64,000 bases of DNA from Streptomyces sp. MA5143a (GCF_900290235.1 NZ_OLMK01000046.1:62001-126000); one strand, 5' to 3'. Counted from the first letter of the stretch, positions 30,590 through 40,034 are shown. The notes: a model not told the origin generated them from the letters alone. Numbers and translations are program-made.

Positions 30590-33500
30590 ATGGGATCCGT
30601 ATTACGCGTGAGGACGGTGGCGCTGGCCGGCGTGATGGCCGGGGCCATGGTCACGGGGGCGGTGTCGGCGTCGGGAGCGCAGTCGGCATCGGCGCACGGA
30701 GCGGAGGCGGCGCCGGGGGCGGAGTCGGGAGCGGGGCCGGGGGCGGCTGTCGGCGGGGGCGCCCAGGGCGGGGCCGGGACCATGGCCGGGGCGCGGCCGG
30801 CCGCTACCGTCACCTTGATCACCGGCGATCGTGTGGCCGTCGGCCCCGACGGCCAGGTCGTCGGGCTCACCCGCGGCAAGGGCCGCGAGAAGATCGGCTT
30901 CTCGGTCCGGCGTGAGGCCGGGCACACCTATGTCGTCCCGCAGGACGCCCTGCGCCCGATCGCCGACGGACTGCTCGACCGGCAGCTGTTCGACGTCGCG
31001 CAGCTGGTCGAGGACGGGTACGACGACGCGCACCGCCGCACGCTGCCGCTGATCGTCGGCTACCGGGGGGACGGTGCGAAGGCGAACCCGTCCGCCCCCG
31101 CCCGCGACCGGTTCGCGGGCGTGGCCGTGCGGGAGCGCCGAGCGCTGCCCGCCGTCGACGGCGAGGCCTTCGAGGCGCCCAAGACCGACGCCCCGGCGCT
31201 GTGGGCGGCCGTCACCGGCCGTTCCCCGGCCCCCACGGCAGGCGGAGGCGGTGCGGCGGCCCCCGAACGGCCCCTCGCCCATGTGTGGCTGGACGCCAAG
31301 GTCCGGGCCACCCTCGCCGAGAGCGTGCCGCAGATCGGCGCGCCCGCCATGTGGAAGTCCGGCTACACCGGCAAGGGCGTCAAGGTGGCGGTCCTGGACT
31401 CGGGTGTCGATCAGACCCACCCGGACCTCAAGGGCCTGGAGATCGCCCAGAAGAACTTCAGCGGGGCCCCCGACGTCAAGGACCGCTACGGTCACGGCAC
31501 CCACGTGGCCTCCATCGTCGCCGGCAGCGGCGCGAAGTCCGGCGGCCGCTACAAGGGCGTGGCGCCCGACGTGAAGCTGCTCGACGGCAAGGTGCTGGCC
31601 GACGACGGCCTCGGTGACATCTCGGGCATCGTCGCCGGCATGCAATGGGCCGTCGACCAGGGCGCGCAGATCGTCAACATGAGCCTCGGCGGTGGCGACG
31701 AGCCGGGCCTCGACCCGATGGAGGCCGCCGTCGCCCGGCTCTCCGGCAAGGCCCTGTTCGTGGTGTCCGCCGGCAACAAGGGCGGCGACGGGCCCGGCAC
31801 CATCCAGTCGCCCGGGAGCGCCCCCGCGGCGCTCACCGTCGGTGCCGTGGACAAGCAGGACCAGCTCGGCGACTTCTCCAGCCTCGGCCCGAACCGCGAC
31901 GGCACACCCAAGCCGGACATCACCGGCCCCGGTGTCGAGATCACCGCCGCCCTGACCACGCAGAGCGAACAGCCCTCCAGCGAGGGATACGTCGCCCAGA
32001 CCGGTACGTCCATGGCCGCCCCGCATGTCGCGGGCGCCGCCGCCCTGCTGCTCCAGCAGCACCCGGACTGGAGCGGGGCCCGGCTGAAGACGGTCCTGAC
32101 CGGTTCGGCCAAGCCGAATCCGCGGTTGCAGGCTCATCAGCAGGGCGCGGGCCGGGTGGACCTGGAGCGCGCCGCCACCGCCCTGGTCGCCGCCGAGCCG
32201 GGCTCCCTCGGCTTCGGCCTGCAGTCCTGGCCGCACACCGACGACAAGCCGGTCGCCAAGACCCTCGCGTACCGCAACCTCGGCACCCGTGCCGTCACCC
32301 TGAGACTGACCGTCGCCGCGACGGGTCCTTCGGGCGACCCCACCCCCGCCGGCATGTTCACCGTCAAGGACACCCAGCTCACCGTTCCGGCCGGCGGCAC
32401 CGCCCAGACCACCGTCACCGCCGACACCCGCAAGGGCACCGTCGACGGTGTCTTCGGCGGCACCGTGCTGGCGTCGGGAGACGGCCAGGAGGTGCGCACC
32501 GGTCTGGTAGTGGAGCGCGAGGTGGAGTCGTACGACGTCACCGTGCGGCACATCGACGCCGACGGGGCGAACGCGCAGACGTACGCGACGGTGATCACCC
32601 GCCGTGACGGGGACGGCGGGTACGTGGAGCTGCCGAGCCGTCCGAACGGCACGGTGGTCCAGCGGCTGCGCAAGGGCACCTACCACCTGGAGAGCCAGGT
32701 CTTCGCCGAGGACAACGAGCTGGGCTTCTTCGTGCAGCCGGTGCTGGCGGTGACCAAGGACCTCAAGGTCACCCTCGACTCCCGCAAGGCGAAGCCACTC
32801 GCCGTGAAGGCCCCGGACAAGGCCGCGAAGCTCGTCACCTCCGCCGTCAGCTACTACGACGAGGCCCTGGGCTCGGGCAACTCGTGGTTCACCGCCGGCG
32901 TGCCGCCGGTCCGCACCGCCGCCCTCGGCCCGGCGTCCCCGACGCTGCGGGCCCAGTACAACGGCGTGTGGAAGAGGCCGGGCACGGCCGGCAAGAACGT
33001 CGACTACCGGCTCGCCTTCACCCGCAAGGGCAGCTTCTTCACCGGCCTCAGCCGCACCGTCACCCGGGCCGAGGTCGCCGAGGTGAAGCTCGGCTTCGGC
33101 GCCTCCGTGACCGGGGCCAAGGGCCGCGTCCACATCCGGCCGCTGGACGAGCTCGACAACGGCATGCCCGTCCAGGAACCGCAGCAGCAGAAGCTGCCGC
33201 TGTCCACCACGCACTACCTCAGCACCGCCGGAGTGCGCTGGTCCTGGACGGCCACGCAACTCGACGCGCGGAGCGAGGCGCGCATGATCTACCGGAAGGA
33301 ACGGGTCACCTACAAGCCGGGCTCCAGCCAGACGCTGAAGTTCAACACCGCGGTGGTCGGCCCCGATCTCCCGCCCGGTGGACTCGACGGTCAGGGCGCC
33401 GAGCGGACCGGCGACACCATCAGCGCGATGATCCCGCTGTTCACCGACAGCGGCGGCAACCCCGGGTTCTCGGCCGTCACAAGCGGCGTCGCCCGGCTGG

Positions 33501-34015
33501 AGTCCGGCGGCCGGATCCTCGGCGAGGGCCGGGCCACGGACATGCTGACCGCCGAGGTTCCCGCCGCGTCCGCCGCGTACCGTCTGACGGTCGAGGCGAA
33601 GCGCTCCACCGCGGACACCTCCACCAGCACCAAGGTCGCCGGGGTGTGGACGTTCACCTCGGCGCGGCCGGCCCCGAACCGTACGGTGGCGCTGCCGCTG
33701 TCGGCGGTGCGTTTCACGCCGAAGCTGAGCCTGAGCGGGACCGCCCCCGCGGGCGGCACCCTCACGGTGCCGCTGAAGGTGAGAGGCGCGGCCGCCGCGG
33801 CCGGGCAGGTCGCCGCGCTCACCGTGAAGGTCTCGTTCGACGGGGGAAGGACCTGGCAGGCGCTGGTTGTGAAGACCGACGCGAAGGGGGCGCGCTCGGT
33901 CAGCGTGAAGCACCCGGCGAGCGCCAAGGCCGTGTCCTTCCTGGTGGATCTGAAGGACAAGAACGGCAACACCGTGCGCCAGACGATCACCGACGCCTAC
34001 CGACTCGCCAAGTGA
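30590..34015 (+). CDS. Secreted subtilisin-like serine protease (S8), large
   Basis: This is a secreted S8 subtilase of 1141 residues. The signal peptide (about residues 1-37) is followed by a Gly/Ala-rich lead, a pro-region and the catalytic domain at about 255-530. The triad is Asp270 in VAVLDSGVD, His302 in GHGTHVAS and Ser474 in GTSMAAPHVAG, and the oxyanion Asn is in VSAGNKGG. Some 600 residues of beta-rich accessory domains follow, with no C-terminal anchor, so it should be released. Streptomyces have several such large proteases that degrade extracellular protein. The ATG at 30590 follows GGGGGGAC; a GTG at 30545 would add 15 residues and spoil the signal peptide. The stop codon lies in a tandem repeat (see 34004-34069). 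Confidence 0.93.
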   Translation: MGSVLRVRTVALAGVMAGAMVTGAVSASGAQSASAHGAEAAPGAESGAGPGAAVGGGAQGGAGTMAGARPAATVTLITGDRVAVGPDGQVVGLTRGKGREKIGFSVRREAGHTYVVPQDALRPIADGLLDRQLFDVAQLVEDGYDDAHRRTLPLIVGYRGDGAKANPSAPARDRFAGVAVRERRALPAVDGEAFEAPKTDAPALWAAVTGRSPAPTAGGGGAAAPERPLAHVWLDAKVRATLAESVPQIGAPAMWKSGYTGKGVKVAVLDSGVDQTHPDLKGLEIAQKNFSGAPDVKDRYGHGTHVASIVAGSGAKSGGRYKGVAPDVKLLDGKVLADDGLGDISGIVAGMQWAVDQGAQIVNMSLGGGDEPGLDPMEAAVARLSGKALFVVSAGNKGGDGPGTIQSPGSAPAALTVGAVDKQDQLGDFSSLGPNRDGTPKPDITGPGVEITAALTTQSEQPSSEGYVAQTGTSMAAPHVAGAAALLLQQHPDWSGARLKTVLTGSAKPNPRLQAHQQGAGRVDLERAATALVAAEPGSLGFGLQSWPHTDDKPVAKTLAYRNLGTRAVTLRLTVAATGPSGDPTPAGMFTVKDTQLTVPAGGTAQTTVTADTRKGTVDGVFGGTVLASGDGQEVRTGLVVEREVESYDVTVRHIDADGANAQTYATVITRRDGDGGYVELPSRPNGTVVQRLRKGTYHLESQVFAEDNELGFFVQPVLAVTKDLKVTLDSRKAKPLAVKAPDKAAKLVTSAVSYYDEALGSGNSWFTAGVPPVRTAALGPASPTLRAQYNGVWKRPGTAGKNVDYRLAFTRKGSFFTGLSRTVTRAEVAEVKLGFGASVTGAKGRVHIRPLDELDNGMPVQEPQQQKLPLSTTHYLSTAGVRWSWTATQLDARSEARMIYRKERVTYKPGSSQTLKFNTAVVGPDLPPGGLDGQGAERTGDTISAMIPLFTDSGGNPGFSAVTSGVARLESGGRILGEGRATDMLTAEVPAASAAYRLTVEAKRSTADTSTSTKVAGVWTFTSARPAPNRTVALPLSAVRFTPKLSLSGTAPAGGTLTVPLKVRGAAAAAGQVAALTVKVSFDGGRTWQALVVKTDAKGARSVSVKHPASAKAVSFLVDLKDKNGNTVRQTITDAYRLAK

Positions 34016-34069
34016 GGTGACTCGGCTCGCCAAGTGAGGTGACTCGGCTCGCCAAGTGAGGTGACTCGA
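34004..34069. repeat. Three-copy 22-bp tandem repeat across the protease stop codon
   Basis: Units 34004-34025, 34026-34047 and 34048-34069 read ctcgccaagtgaggtgactc followed by gg (last copy ga). The first copy contains the final codons Leu-Ala-Lys and the TGA of the protease, so the gene terminus has been duplicated twice downstream, each with its own TGA. It is analogous to the array at the end of rlmN, but the sequences are unrelated. Confidence 0.92.
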
Positions 34070-34166
34070 GCGAGGTGACGCAGGGGGCGGCGACCGACGC
34101 CCCGACACCGCCACCCGTTCCGGCCCGGTTCCCGCACCTCGGGGGCCGGGCCGGACCCGTCGGCGG

Positions 34167-34616
34167 CTACGCCGACGCGTGCTCCAGACGGTCCTTCAGA
34201 TGCATCTCGTTGCGCGGCAGCTCCTTGCGGATCTGGGGCCGTACGACGAGGGGGACGAGTACCTTGCCGATGCCCCGGCCGTCGAAGTCGACCTCGACGG
34301 TGACCCGGGAGCGGCGGCCCTGGTCGAGCGGGGTGATCTCCCCGTGCACATGGGTGCGGACGGGGCCGTCGATGCCCTCCAGGCTCCAGGCGCGCGGCGG
34401 CTCGTACTCGGTGAACCGCATGGTCATCGGAATGTTCCGGCGGCCGAAGTGCCGGGTGACGCGCACCCGGGAGCCGACACCGACGGGGCCGGCGTCCAGC
34501 GGCTCGCTCGCGACCGCGCTCTCCTGCCACTCGGGCAGATGGGAGAGGTCGCTGACATACGCCCAGACGTCCTCCGGGCGGCAGTCGATGTCGATCGATT
34601 CACGGAAGTCGGACAT
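34167..34616 (-). CDS. SRPBCC family protein (polyketide cyclase/START-like)
   Basis: This is a small helix-grip (START/SRPBCC) protein of 149 residues. It opens with FRESIDIDCRPEDVWAYVSDLSHLPEWQESAV, the family signature of beta strand, helix and Trp (the region 4-35). It continues with SRVRVTRHFGRR, EYEPPRAWSLEG and a C-terminal helix RKELPRNEMHLKDRLEH. Such folds bind hydrophobic ligands; in Streptomyces many have no known ligand. The ATG at 34616 follows GGGGGCGGGC. A strong hairpin separates it from the upstream cdsA end, so it should have its own promoter. No neighbouring gene suggests a role. Confidence 0.85.
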   Translation of the reverse strand: MSDFRESIDIDCRPEDVWAYVSDLSHLPEWQESAVASEPLDAGPVGVGSRVRVTRHFGRRNIPMTMRFTEYEPPRAWSLEGIDGPVRTHVHGEITPLDQGRRSRVTVEVDFDGRGIGKVLVPLVVRPQIRKELPRNEMHLKDRLEHASA

Positions 34617-34704
34617 GTTGCCCGCCCCCTTTCGGCGTGATCCCTCTGAGGAAATCGTCCCACTCGACCACGGCCAGGGCCACGGCTCGCGGCCGAGTAC
34701 GGCG

Positions 34705-34741
34705 GCGGGCCCCCGCCCTGTCGTCCAGGGCGGGGGCCCGC
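34705..34741 (-). terminator. Terminator after cdsA
   Basis: Perfect 16-base arms (34705-34720 and 34726-34741, cores GGGCCCCCGCCCTG and CAGGGCGGGGGCCC) with a 5-base loop lie 31 bases after the cdsA stop and before the SRPBCC gene. They end the rpsB-cdsA block. Confidence 0.88.
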
Positions 34742-34771
34742 GTGACACCGCGTACCCGTGGGGTGTTCCGG

Positions 34772-35899
34772 TCAGCCGGAGCCCACGAACAGCACCAGCA
34801 GCAGCCAGACCACCGGGGCGGTCGGCAGCAGCGAGTCCAGCCGGTCCATGATCCCGCCGTGGCCCGGCAGCAGCGTGCCCATGTCCTTGATGCCGAGGTC
34901 CCGCTTGATCATCGACTCGCCGAGGTCACCGAGGGTGGCGCTGGCGGCGACCGCGAGGCCCAGGAGCAGGCCCTGCCACCAGGTGCCGCCGTCGATGACG
35001 AACTGCATGAGCAGCGCGCCCGCGACCATGGCGAAGGCGACCGCGCCGAGCAGTCCCTCACGGGTCTTGCCGGGGCTGATGCGGGGGGCGAGCTTGTGCT
35101 TGCCGAAGCGCCAGCCGACGGCGTACGCGCCCGTGTCGCTGACCACGGTCAGCACCAGGAACGTGAGGACCCGCTGCGGTCCGTCGTCCGCGGTGAGCAT
35201 CAGCGCGACGAACGTGGCGAGGAACGGCACGTAGAACGCGGCGAAGACACCTGCCGTGACGTCCTTCAGATAGTTCCCCGGCGGTTCCGTCATCCGCCAC
35301 ACGAGGACGGCGAGCGCGGTCAGCGCCGTGGCCACCCACGCGCCCTCCGGCCCGCGCACATACCCGGCGACGACCATGGCGGCACCGCCGAGCGCGAGCG
35401 GCACGAGCGGCGCCTTGATGCCCTTGCGTTCCTGCAGGCGCGAGGTGAGCTCCCACAGGCCGACCACGACGGCGACCGCTATCACGCCGACGAAGACGGC
35501 CTTGACGATGAACAGCGACGCGACGATGACCACGCCGAGCCCGACACCGACCCCTATGGCGGCGCTCAGGTCACGGCCCGCACTCTTCTTCTGCGGGGCG
35601 GGCTGAGGGGCGTCGGGCATGGGCTCCGGCTTCTGCGGCGCCTCCCCATGGGGGTGCGCCGACGAGGTCTCGTCACGGAACAGGGGACCGGTCTGCCGAG
35701 CCGCCCCCCGGTCGTCGTCCTGGTTCCCGCCATGCGCGGGTACGTCGGGCACGATGGGCATGGGCTGAGTCTGCATCGGATGCCGGTCCTCAGTCGCATC
35801 GTACGGGGGACCCGCCGGGGCATGCCCCTGGACAGGTCCCCGGTCGGTCGGCGCCCAGTACCCGGCTTGTGGCGGCGCCCCCCAGGAAGAGTCGTTCAT
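34772..35899 (-). CDS. cdsA: Phosphatidate cytidylyltransferase CdsA
   Basis: This membrane enzyme of 375 residues makes CDP-diacylglycerol from CTP and phosphatidic acid, the branch point for phosphatidylinositol, phosphatidylglycerol and cardiolipin synthesis. About 110 residues of Pro/Gln-rich cytoplasmic lead, usual for actinomycete CdsA, are followed by about eight membrane segments. The signature SDTGAYAVGWRFGKHK, SPGKTREG and the C-terminal RDLGIKDMGTLLPGHGGIMDRLDS (partial family signature) are all in place. The ATG overlaps the frr stop as TGATG, so translation is coupled. Confidence 0.95.
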   Translation of the reverse strand: MNDSSWGAPPQAGYWAPTDRGPVQGHAPAGPPYDATEDRHPMQTQPMPIVPDVPAHGGNQDDDRGAARQTGPLFRDETSSAHPHGEAPQKPEPMPDAPQPAPQKKSAGRDLSAAIGVGVGLGVVIVASLFIVKAVFVGVIAVAVVVGLWELTSRLQERKGIKAPLVPLALGGAAMVVAGYVRGPEGAWVATALTALAVLVWRMTEPPGNYLKDVTAGVFAAFYVPFLATFVALMLTADDGPQRVLTFLVLTVVSDTGAYAVGWRFGKHKLAPRISPGKTREGLLGAVAFAMVAGALLMQFVIDGGTWWQGLLLGLAVAASATLGDLGESMIKRDLGIKDMGTLLPGHGGIMDRLDSLLPTAPVVWLLLVLFVGSG

Positions 35900-36459
35900 C
35901 AGACCTCGAGGAGCTCGGCTTCCTTGTGCTTGAGCAGCTCGTCCACCTGGGCGACGTACTTCGCGGTGGTGTCGTCGAGCTCCTTCTCCGCACGACGGCC
36001 CTCGTCCTCGCCGACCTCGCCGTCCTTGACGAGCTTGTCGATCGCGTCCTTGGCCTTGCGGCGGACCGAGCGGATGGACACCTTGGAGTCCTCCGCCTTG
36101 CTCTTGGCGACCTTGATGTAGTCGCGGCGGCGCTCCTCGGTGAGCTCGGGGAACACCACACGGATGATGTTGCCGTCGTTGCTCGGGTTGACGCCCAGGT
36201 CCGAGTCGCGGATCGCCTGCTCGATGTTGCGCAGCGCGGTCTTGTCGAACGGGGTCACCACGGCCATGCGCGGCTCCGGCACGGAGAACGAAGCCAGCTG
36301 GTTGATCGGCGTCAGCGCGCCGTAGTAGTCGGCCACGATCTTGTTGAACATCGCGGGGTGCGCACGACCGGTACGGATCGCGGCGAAGTCGTCCTTGGCG
36401 ACGACGACGGCCTTCTCCATCTTCTCCTCGGCCTCGAGGAGGGTCTCTTCGATCACCAC
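35899..36459 (-). CDS. frr: Ribosome recycling factor
   Basis: This ribosome recycling factor of 186 residues (usual 185) splits the post-termination ribosome with EF-G. It has the helical start MEKAVVVAKDDFAAIRTGRA, the hinge segments and the three-helix bundle ending in KHKEAELLEV. The start is a GTG at 36459 preceded by CAGGAGCAAGT. A 152-base gap separates it from pyrH upstream. It is coupled to cdsA downstream by overlap. Confidence 0.96.
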   Translation of the reverse strand: MVIEETLLEAEEKMEKAVVVAKDDFAAIRTGRAHPAMFNKIVADYYGALTPINQLASFSVPEPRMAVVTPFDKTALRNIEQAIRDSDLGVNPSNDGNIIRVVFPELTEERRRDYIKVAKSKAEDSKVSIRSVRRKAKDAIDKLVKDGEVGEDEGRRAEKELDDTTAKYVAQVDELLKHKEAELLEV

Positions 36460-36611
36460 TTGCTCCTGCGTGTCTTGAGTAGGCCCGGCTGCTGTACTTG
36501 GTCACGTCGGCGGCCGGCTGCGTCGCGTCTTGTTCCTGCACGGTTCCCGACCGGTAGGACATTGTCCATCCCCCGGTCAGGCTCCGTCCCCCGGGCAGGG
36601 GAAGGACCCGG

Positions 36612-37370
36612 TCAGGCCCGGCTTCCCTGATCACCCACGAGAGTGCCGATCTTCTCACCCTTGACGGCCCGCGCGATATTGCCCTCCTTGAGAAGCTCGA
36701 ACACGAGGATCGGGAGCTTGTTGTCGCGGCAGAGCGTGATGGCGGTGGCGTCCGCGACCTTGAGTTCGCGGGTGATGACCTCGCCGTAGCCGAGGGAGTC
36801 GAACTTGACCGCGTCCGGGTTGGTCTTGGGGTCGGAGTCGTAGACCCCGTCCACGCCGTTCTTGCCCATCAGCAGTGCCTGGGCGTCGATCTCCAGGGCT
36901 CGCTGGGCGGCGGTGGTGTCGGTGGAGAAGTACGGCATGCCCATTCCGGCGCCGAAGATGACCACGCGGCCCTTCTCCAGGTGGCGCACGGCGCGCAGCG
37001 GGATGTACGGCTCGGCGACCTGGCCCATGGTGATGGCGGTCTGGACCCGGCTGTCGATGCCCTCCTTCTCCAGGAAGTCCTGGAGGGCGAGGCAGTTCAT
37101 GACCGTGCCGAGCATGCCCATGTAGTCGGACCGGGCACGGTCCATGCCGCGCTGCTGGAGTTCGGCGCCGCGGAAGAAGTTGCCGCCGCCGATGACGACC
37201 GCGATCTCCGCGCCGTCACGGACGACGGCCGCGATCTCCCGGGCGATGGCGTGCACCACGTCCGGGTCGACGCCGAGGCCACCGCCCCCGGAGAACGCCT
37301 CTCCGGACAGCTTCAGCAGAAACCGGCCGTGTACCTGGCCGTCGTCGCTCTTCTCGGGCTTGGTGGTCAT
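36612..37370 (-). CDS. pyrH: UMP kinase PyrH
   Basis: This bacterial UMP kinase of 252 residues phosphorylates UMP to UDP for pyrimidine nucleotide synthesis and is a hexamer regulated by GTP and UTP. It has the N-terminal FLLKLSGEAFSG phosphate loop, IGGGNFFRG, DYMGMLGTVMNCLAL, and the C-terminal nucleotide segments NKLPILVFELLKEGNI. The length is normal. The ATG at 37370 follows AGAGGCGAGATCTCC. A terminator lies between tsf and this gene, so it probably has its own promoter. Confidence 0.96.
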   Translation of the reverse strand: MTTKPEKSDDGQVHGRFLLKLSGEAFSGGGGLGVDPDVVHAIAREIAAVVRDGAEIAVVIGGGNFFRGAELQQRGMDRARSDYMGMLGTVMNCLALQDFLEKEGIDSRVQTAITMGQVAEPYIPLRAVRHLEKGRVVIFGAGMGMPYFSTDTTAAQRALEIDAQALLMGKNGVDGVYDSDPKTNPDAVKFDSLGYGEVITRELKVADATAITLCRDNKLPILVFELLKEGNIARAVKGEKIGTLVGDQGSRA

Positions 37371-37407
37371 GGAGATCTCGCCTCTTTACGTGTCGCACAT
37401 ACGAAGA

Positions 37408-37457
37408 AGGCCATTGCCGGTGGGGTGATGTTCGCATCCCATGCGCGGCAATGGCCT
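37408..37457 (-). terminator. Terminator after tsf
   Basis: Perfect 12-base arms AGGCCATTGCCG (37408-37419) and CGGCAATGGCCT (37446-37457) with a 26-base loop lie about 100 bases after tsf and just before pyrH. The sequence is less GC-rich than the neighbourhood. Confidence 0.75.
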
Positions 37458-37560
37458 CCTCGTCAGATCTGCTGTCGTCCGTCACACGCGCGCGTGCGAC
37501 GGCGTACGCGAACGACTGCCTCCGACCCTATCGGGACCGGACGTCCGTCGCGGTACGGAC

Positions 37561-38397
37561 TCAGATGCCGACCTTGATGCGCGTGAAGCGCTTCAGGGTG
37601 ACACCGGCCTCGTCCAGGACCTTCTGGACGGACTTCTTGTTGTCGAGCGCGTACGGCTGACCGAGCAGCGTGGCGTCCTTGAAGAAGCCGTTGAGGCGAC
37701 CCTCGACGATCTTCGGCAGGGCGGCCTCGGGCTTGCCCTCGGCGCGGGTGGTCTCCTCGGCGACGCGGCGCTCGGACTCGACGACCTCGGCCGGCACGTC
37801 CTCCTTGGAGAGGTACTTCGGCGCGAAGGCGGCGATGTGCTGGGCGACACCCTTGGCCAGGTCGGCGTCGGCCTTGTCCAGCTCGACCAGGACACCGATC
37901 TGCGGGGGCAGGTCGGGCATGGTGCGGTGCATGTAGGCGTAGACGAAACCGTCGGCGAACTGCGCGAAGCGGTCCAGGACGATCTTCTCGCCGAGGTTGG
38001 CGTTGGCCTCGTCCACGAAAGCCTGGACGGTCTTTCCGGCCTCGATCTCGGAGGCGAGCAGGGCGTCGAGGTCGGCGGGGGAGGTCGCGGCGACGTGCGC
38101 GGCGATCGCGTTGGCGGCGGCCTGGAACTTGTCACCCTTGGCGACGAAGTCCGTCTCGCACTTCAGCTCGACGAGGACACCGGAGGTGTTGTCGTCGGCG
38201 ATGAGGGAGACCACGGCGCCGTTCTCGGCGGAGCGGCCCTCGCGCTTGGCGACGCCCTTCTGGCCCTTGATGCGGAGCGCCTCGACAGCCTTGTCGACGT
38301 CGCCCTCGGCCTCGTCCAGCGCCTTCTTGCAGTCCATCATGCCGGCGCCGGTGAGCTCGCGGAGCTTCTTGACGTCGGCGGCGGTGTAGTTCGCCAT
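37561..38397 (-). CDS. tsf: Elongation factor Ts
   Basis: This elongation factor Ts of 278 residues is the nucleotide exchange factor for EF-Tu. The N-terminal UBA-like domain contains VKKLRELTGAGMMDCKKALDEA (residues 9-30 are the family signature), followed by the two core subdomains and the KPEAALPKIVEGRLNGFFKD region. It is complete and normal in length for the group. It lies 180 bases downstream of rpsB, separated by a hairpin that may act as a partial attenuator so that the two proteins are made in different amounts. Confidence 0.96.
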   Translation of the reverse strand: MANYTAADVKKLRELTGAGMMDCKKALDEAEGDVDKAVEALRIKGQKGVAKREGRSAENGAVVSLIADDNTSGVLVELKCETDFVAKGDKFQAAANAIAAHVAATSPADLDALLASEIEAGKTVQAFVDEANANLGEKIVLDRFAQFADGFVYAYMHRTMPDLPPQIGVLVELDKADADLAKGVAQHIAAFAPKYLSKEDVPAEVVESERRVAEETTRAEGKPEAALPKIVEGRLNGFFKDATLLGQPYALDNKKSVQKVLDEAGVTLKRFTRIKVGI

Positions 38398-38517
38398 GAG
38401 TCTGTGAGTCTTTCTCGAAGTCTGGGAGATCGGAGATCCGCGCGGTCGGGGGTCCGCATCGGGATGTCGGTACCCATCCAGATGGAGTTCTCCGACACGG
38501 CGCTGACCTACGGGTGA

Positions 38518-38554
38518 ACGGCGGGAGCGGAGTTCATGTCACCGCTCCCGCCGT
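38518..38554 (-). terminator. Hairpin between rpsB and tsf
   Basis: Perfect 13-base arms ACGGCGGGAGCGG (38518-38530) and CCGCTCCCGCCGT (38542-38554) with an 11-base loop lie 23 bases after the rpsB stop. It may be a partial terminator or an RNA-stability element. Confidence 0.8.
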
Positions 38555-38577
38555 CAACACGACGGATGCTGACCGGG

Positions 38578-39471
38578 TCAGGCCTGCTCGGCCTCGGCGG
38601 CCGGGGCCTCGGCAGCGGCCTCAGCGGGAGCCTCGGCAGCGGCCTCAGCGGGGGCCTCAGCCGGAGCCTCGGCGGCGGCCGGGGCCTCCTCCGCCTTCTT
38701 CTCGCCCTCGAGCAGGTCGCGCTCCCACTCGGCGAGGGGCTCGCCCGCGGCCTTCTCGCCCTTCTCACCGGTGGCGACGCGCGAGCGGGAGATGAGTCCC
38801 TCGGCGACGGCGTCGGCGATCACACGGGTGAGCAGGGTGACGGAGCGGATCGCGTCGTCGTTGCCCGGGATCTTGTAGTCGACCTCGTCGGGGTCGCAGT
38901 TGGTGTCGAGGATGGCGACGACCGGGATGTTGAGCTTCCGGGCCTCGCCGACCGCGATGTGCTCCTTCTTGGTGTCCACGATCCAGACGGCGCTGGGCAC
39001 CTTCTGCATCTCGCGGATACCACCGAGGGTCTTCTCCAGCTTGGCCTTCTCACGCGAGAGGACCAGGAGCTCCTTCTTGGTCAGACCCGACGACGCGACG
39101 TCCTCGAAGTCGATCTGCTCGAGCTCCTTGAGGCGCTGCAGACGCTTGTAGACGGTCGAGAAGTTGGTGAGCATGCCGCCCAGCCAGCGCTGGTTGACGT
39201 AGGGCATGCCGACGCGGGTGGCCTGCTCGGCGATGGCCTCCTGCGCCTGCTTCTTCGTGCCGACGAACATGACCGTGCCGCCGTGGGCGACGGTCTCCTT
39301 GACGAACTCGTAGGCGCGGTCGATGTACGACAGCGACTGGAGCAGGTCGATGATGTAGATGCCGTTGCGCTCGGTGAAGATGAAGCGCTTCATCTTCGGG
39401 TTCCAGCGACGGGTCTGGTGACCGAAGTGGACGCCGCTCTCCAGCAGCTCCCGCATCGTGACGACGGCCAT
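38578..39471 (-). CDS. rpsB: 30S ribosomal protein S2
   Basis: This is ribosomal protein S2 of 297 residues. The body (residues 1-235) shows all family positions: RELLESGVHFGHQTRRWNPKM, FVGTKKQAQEAI, YVNQRWLGGMLTN and LDTNCDPDEVDY. A C-terminal tail of about 55 residues built from APAEA/AAEAPAEA units follows, as in many actinomycete S2 proteins. The ATG at 39471 follows AAGGAGAACGGCC. It starts the rpsB-tsf transcript. The control region upstream is shared with the divergent M23 peptidase gene. Confidence 0.96.
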   Translation of the reverse strand: MAVVTMRELLESGVHFGHQTRRWNPKMKRFIFTERNGIYIIDLLQSLSYIDRAYEFVKETVAHGGTVMFVGTKKQAQEAIAEQATRVGMPYVNQRWLGGMLTNFSTVYKRLQRLKELEQIDFEDVASSGLTKKELLVLSREKAKLEKTLGGIREMQKVPSAVWIVDTKKEHIAVGEARKLNIPVVAILDTNCDPDEVDYKIPGNDDAIRSVTLLTRVIADAVAEGLISRSRVATGEKGEKAAGEPLAEWERDLLEGEKKAEEAPAAAEAPAEAPAEAAAEAPAEAAAEAPAAEAEQA

Positions 39472-40034
39472 GGCCGTTCTCCTTGGTTTTTCTCGGTTGT
39501 GCCGCGAACACCGGACGGCATTCGCGCCTGACGCCCGCGATGCGCCGTTGCCGCTAAGGACCGAGGGGCGCTGATACGGACCGCTGAGGGCCACGTACCG
39601 GGGCGTGCGAAGTCGACCCGGTGACCCGGATCGCCTTCAGAAGTGTACGGGACCCGCGAGGCGCCGGGTGACGCCGATGTCCACAACCGGCCAGTACTCC
39701 ACAGTTCCCGGCCACGTTCGCTCCACCGGGCGACGCTTCGGGCATGTCCTACGAACGAATCGACCGAGAAACCCACCGGGAGCGTCCGAGCCGGGAGGGG
39801 TGGTCCGGGTGGCTCAGGTGGACGAGGCGGCTTGCCTGGGCGGGCTGGCTGCTTGTGTGGCCAAGATGGCCAAGGTGGCCGCAGTGGCCAAAGCGGCCGG
39901 AGTGGCCATCACCGCCGGACAAGTACTCACGGCCGGGCGGGTCGGTACGGCCACCTCGGCGGGGAGGGTCGGACCGGACGGGACGGGCAAGCAAGTCCGC
40001 GCCTGCGGGGAGGTCGGCACCGACCGGGAGGTCC
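39472..40034. other. Control region upstream of rpsB with 9-bp tandem repeats
   Basis: This 563-base stretch holds the rpsB promoter and leader on the minus strand and the start region of the M23 gene on the plus strand. At 39858-39911 six 9-base units of the form TGGCCAAGN lie in tandem. A plus-strand frame opens at 39744 and runs into the M23 gene, but it would give a Trp-rich segment with codons (CCA, AGA, AGG, TCA) unlike the rest of the window. I judge it noncoding before 40035, though it cannot be excluded. Confidence 0.5.

Noticed and set aside
30602..34114. A very long open frame on the strand opposite the subtilase (about 1170 codons)
   Set aside because: High GC content keeps the opposite frame open when the real gene has G/C third positions. 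The predicted protein is Gly/Arg/Asp-rich filler with no domain, while the plus strand shows a complete subtilase.
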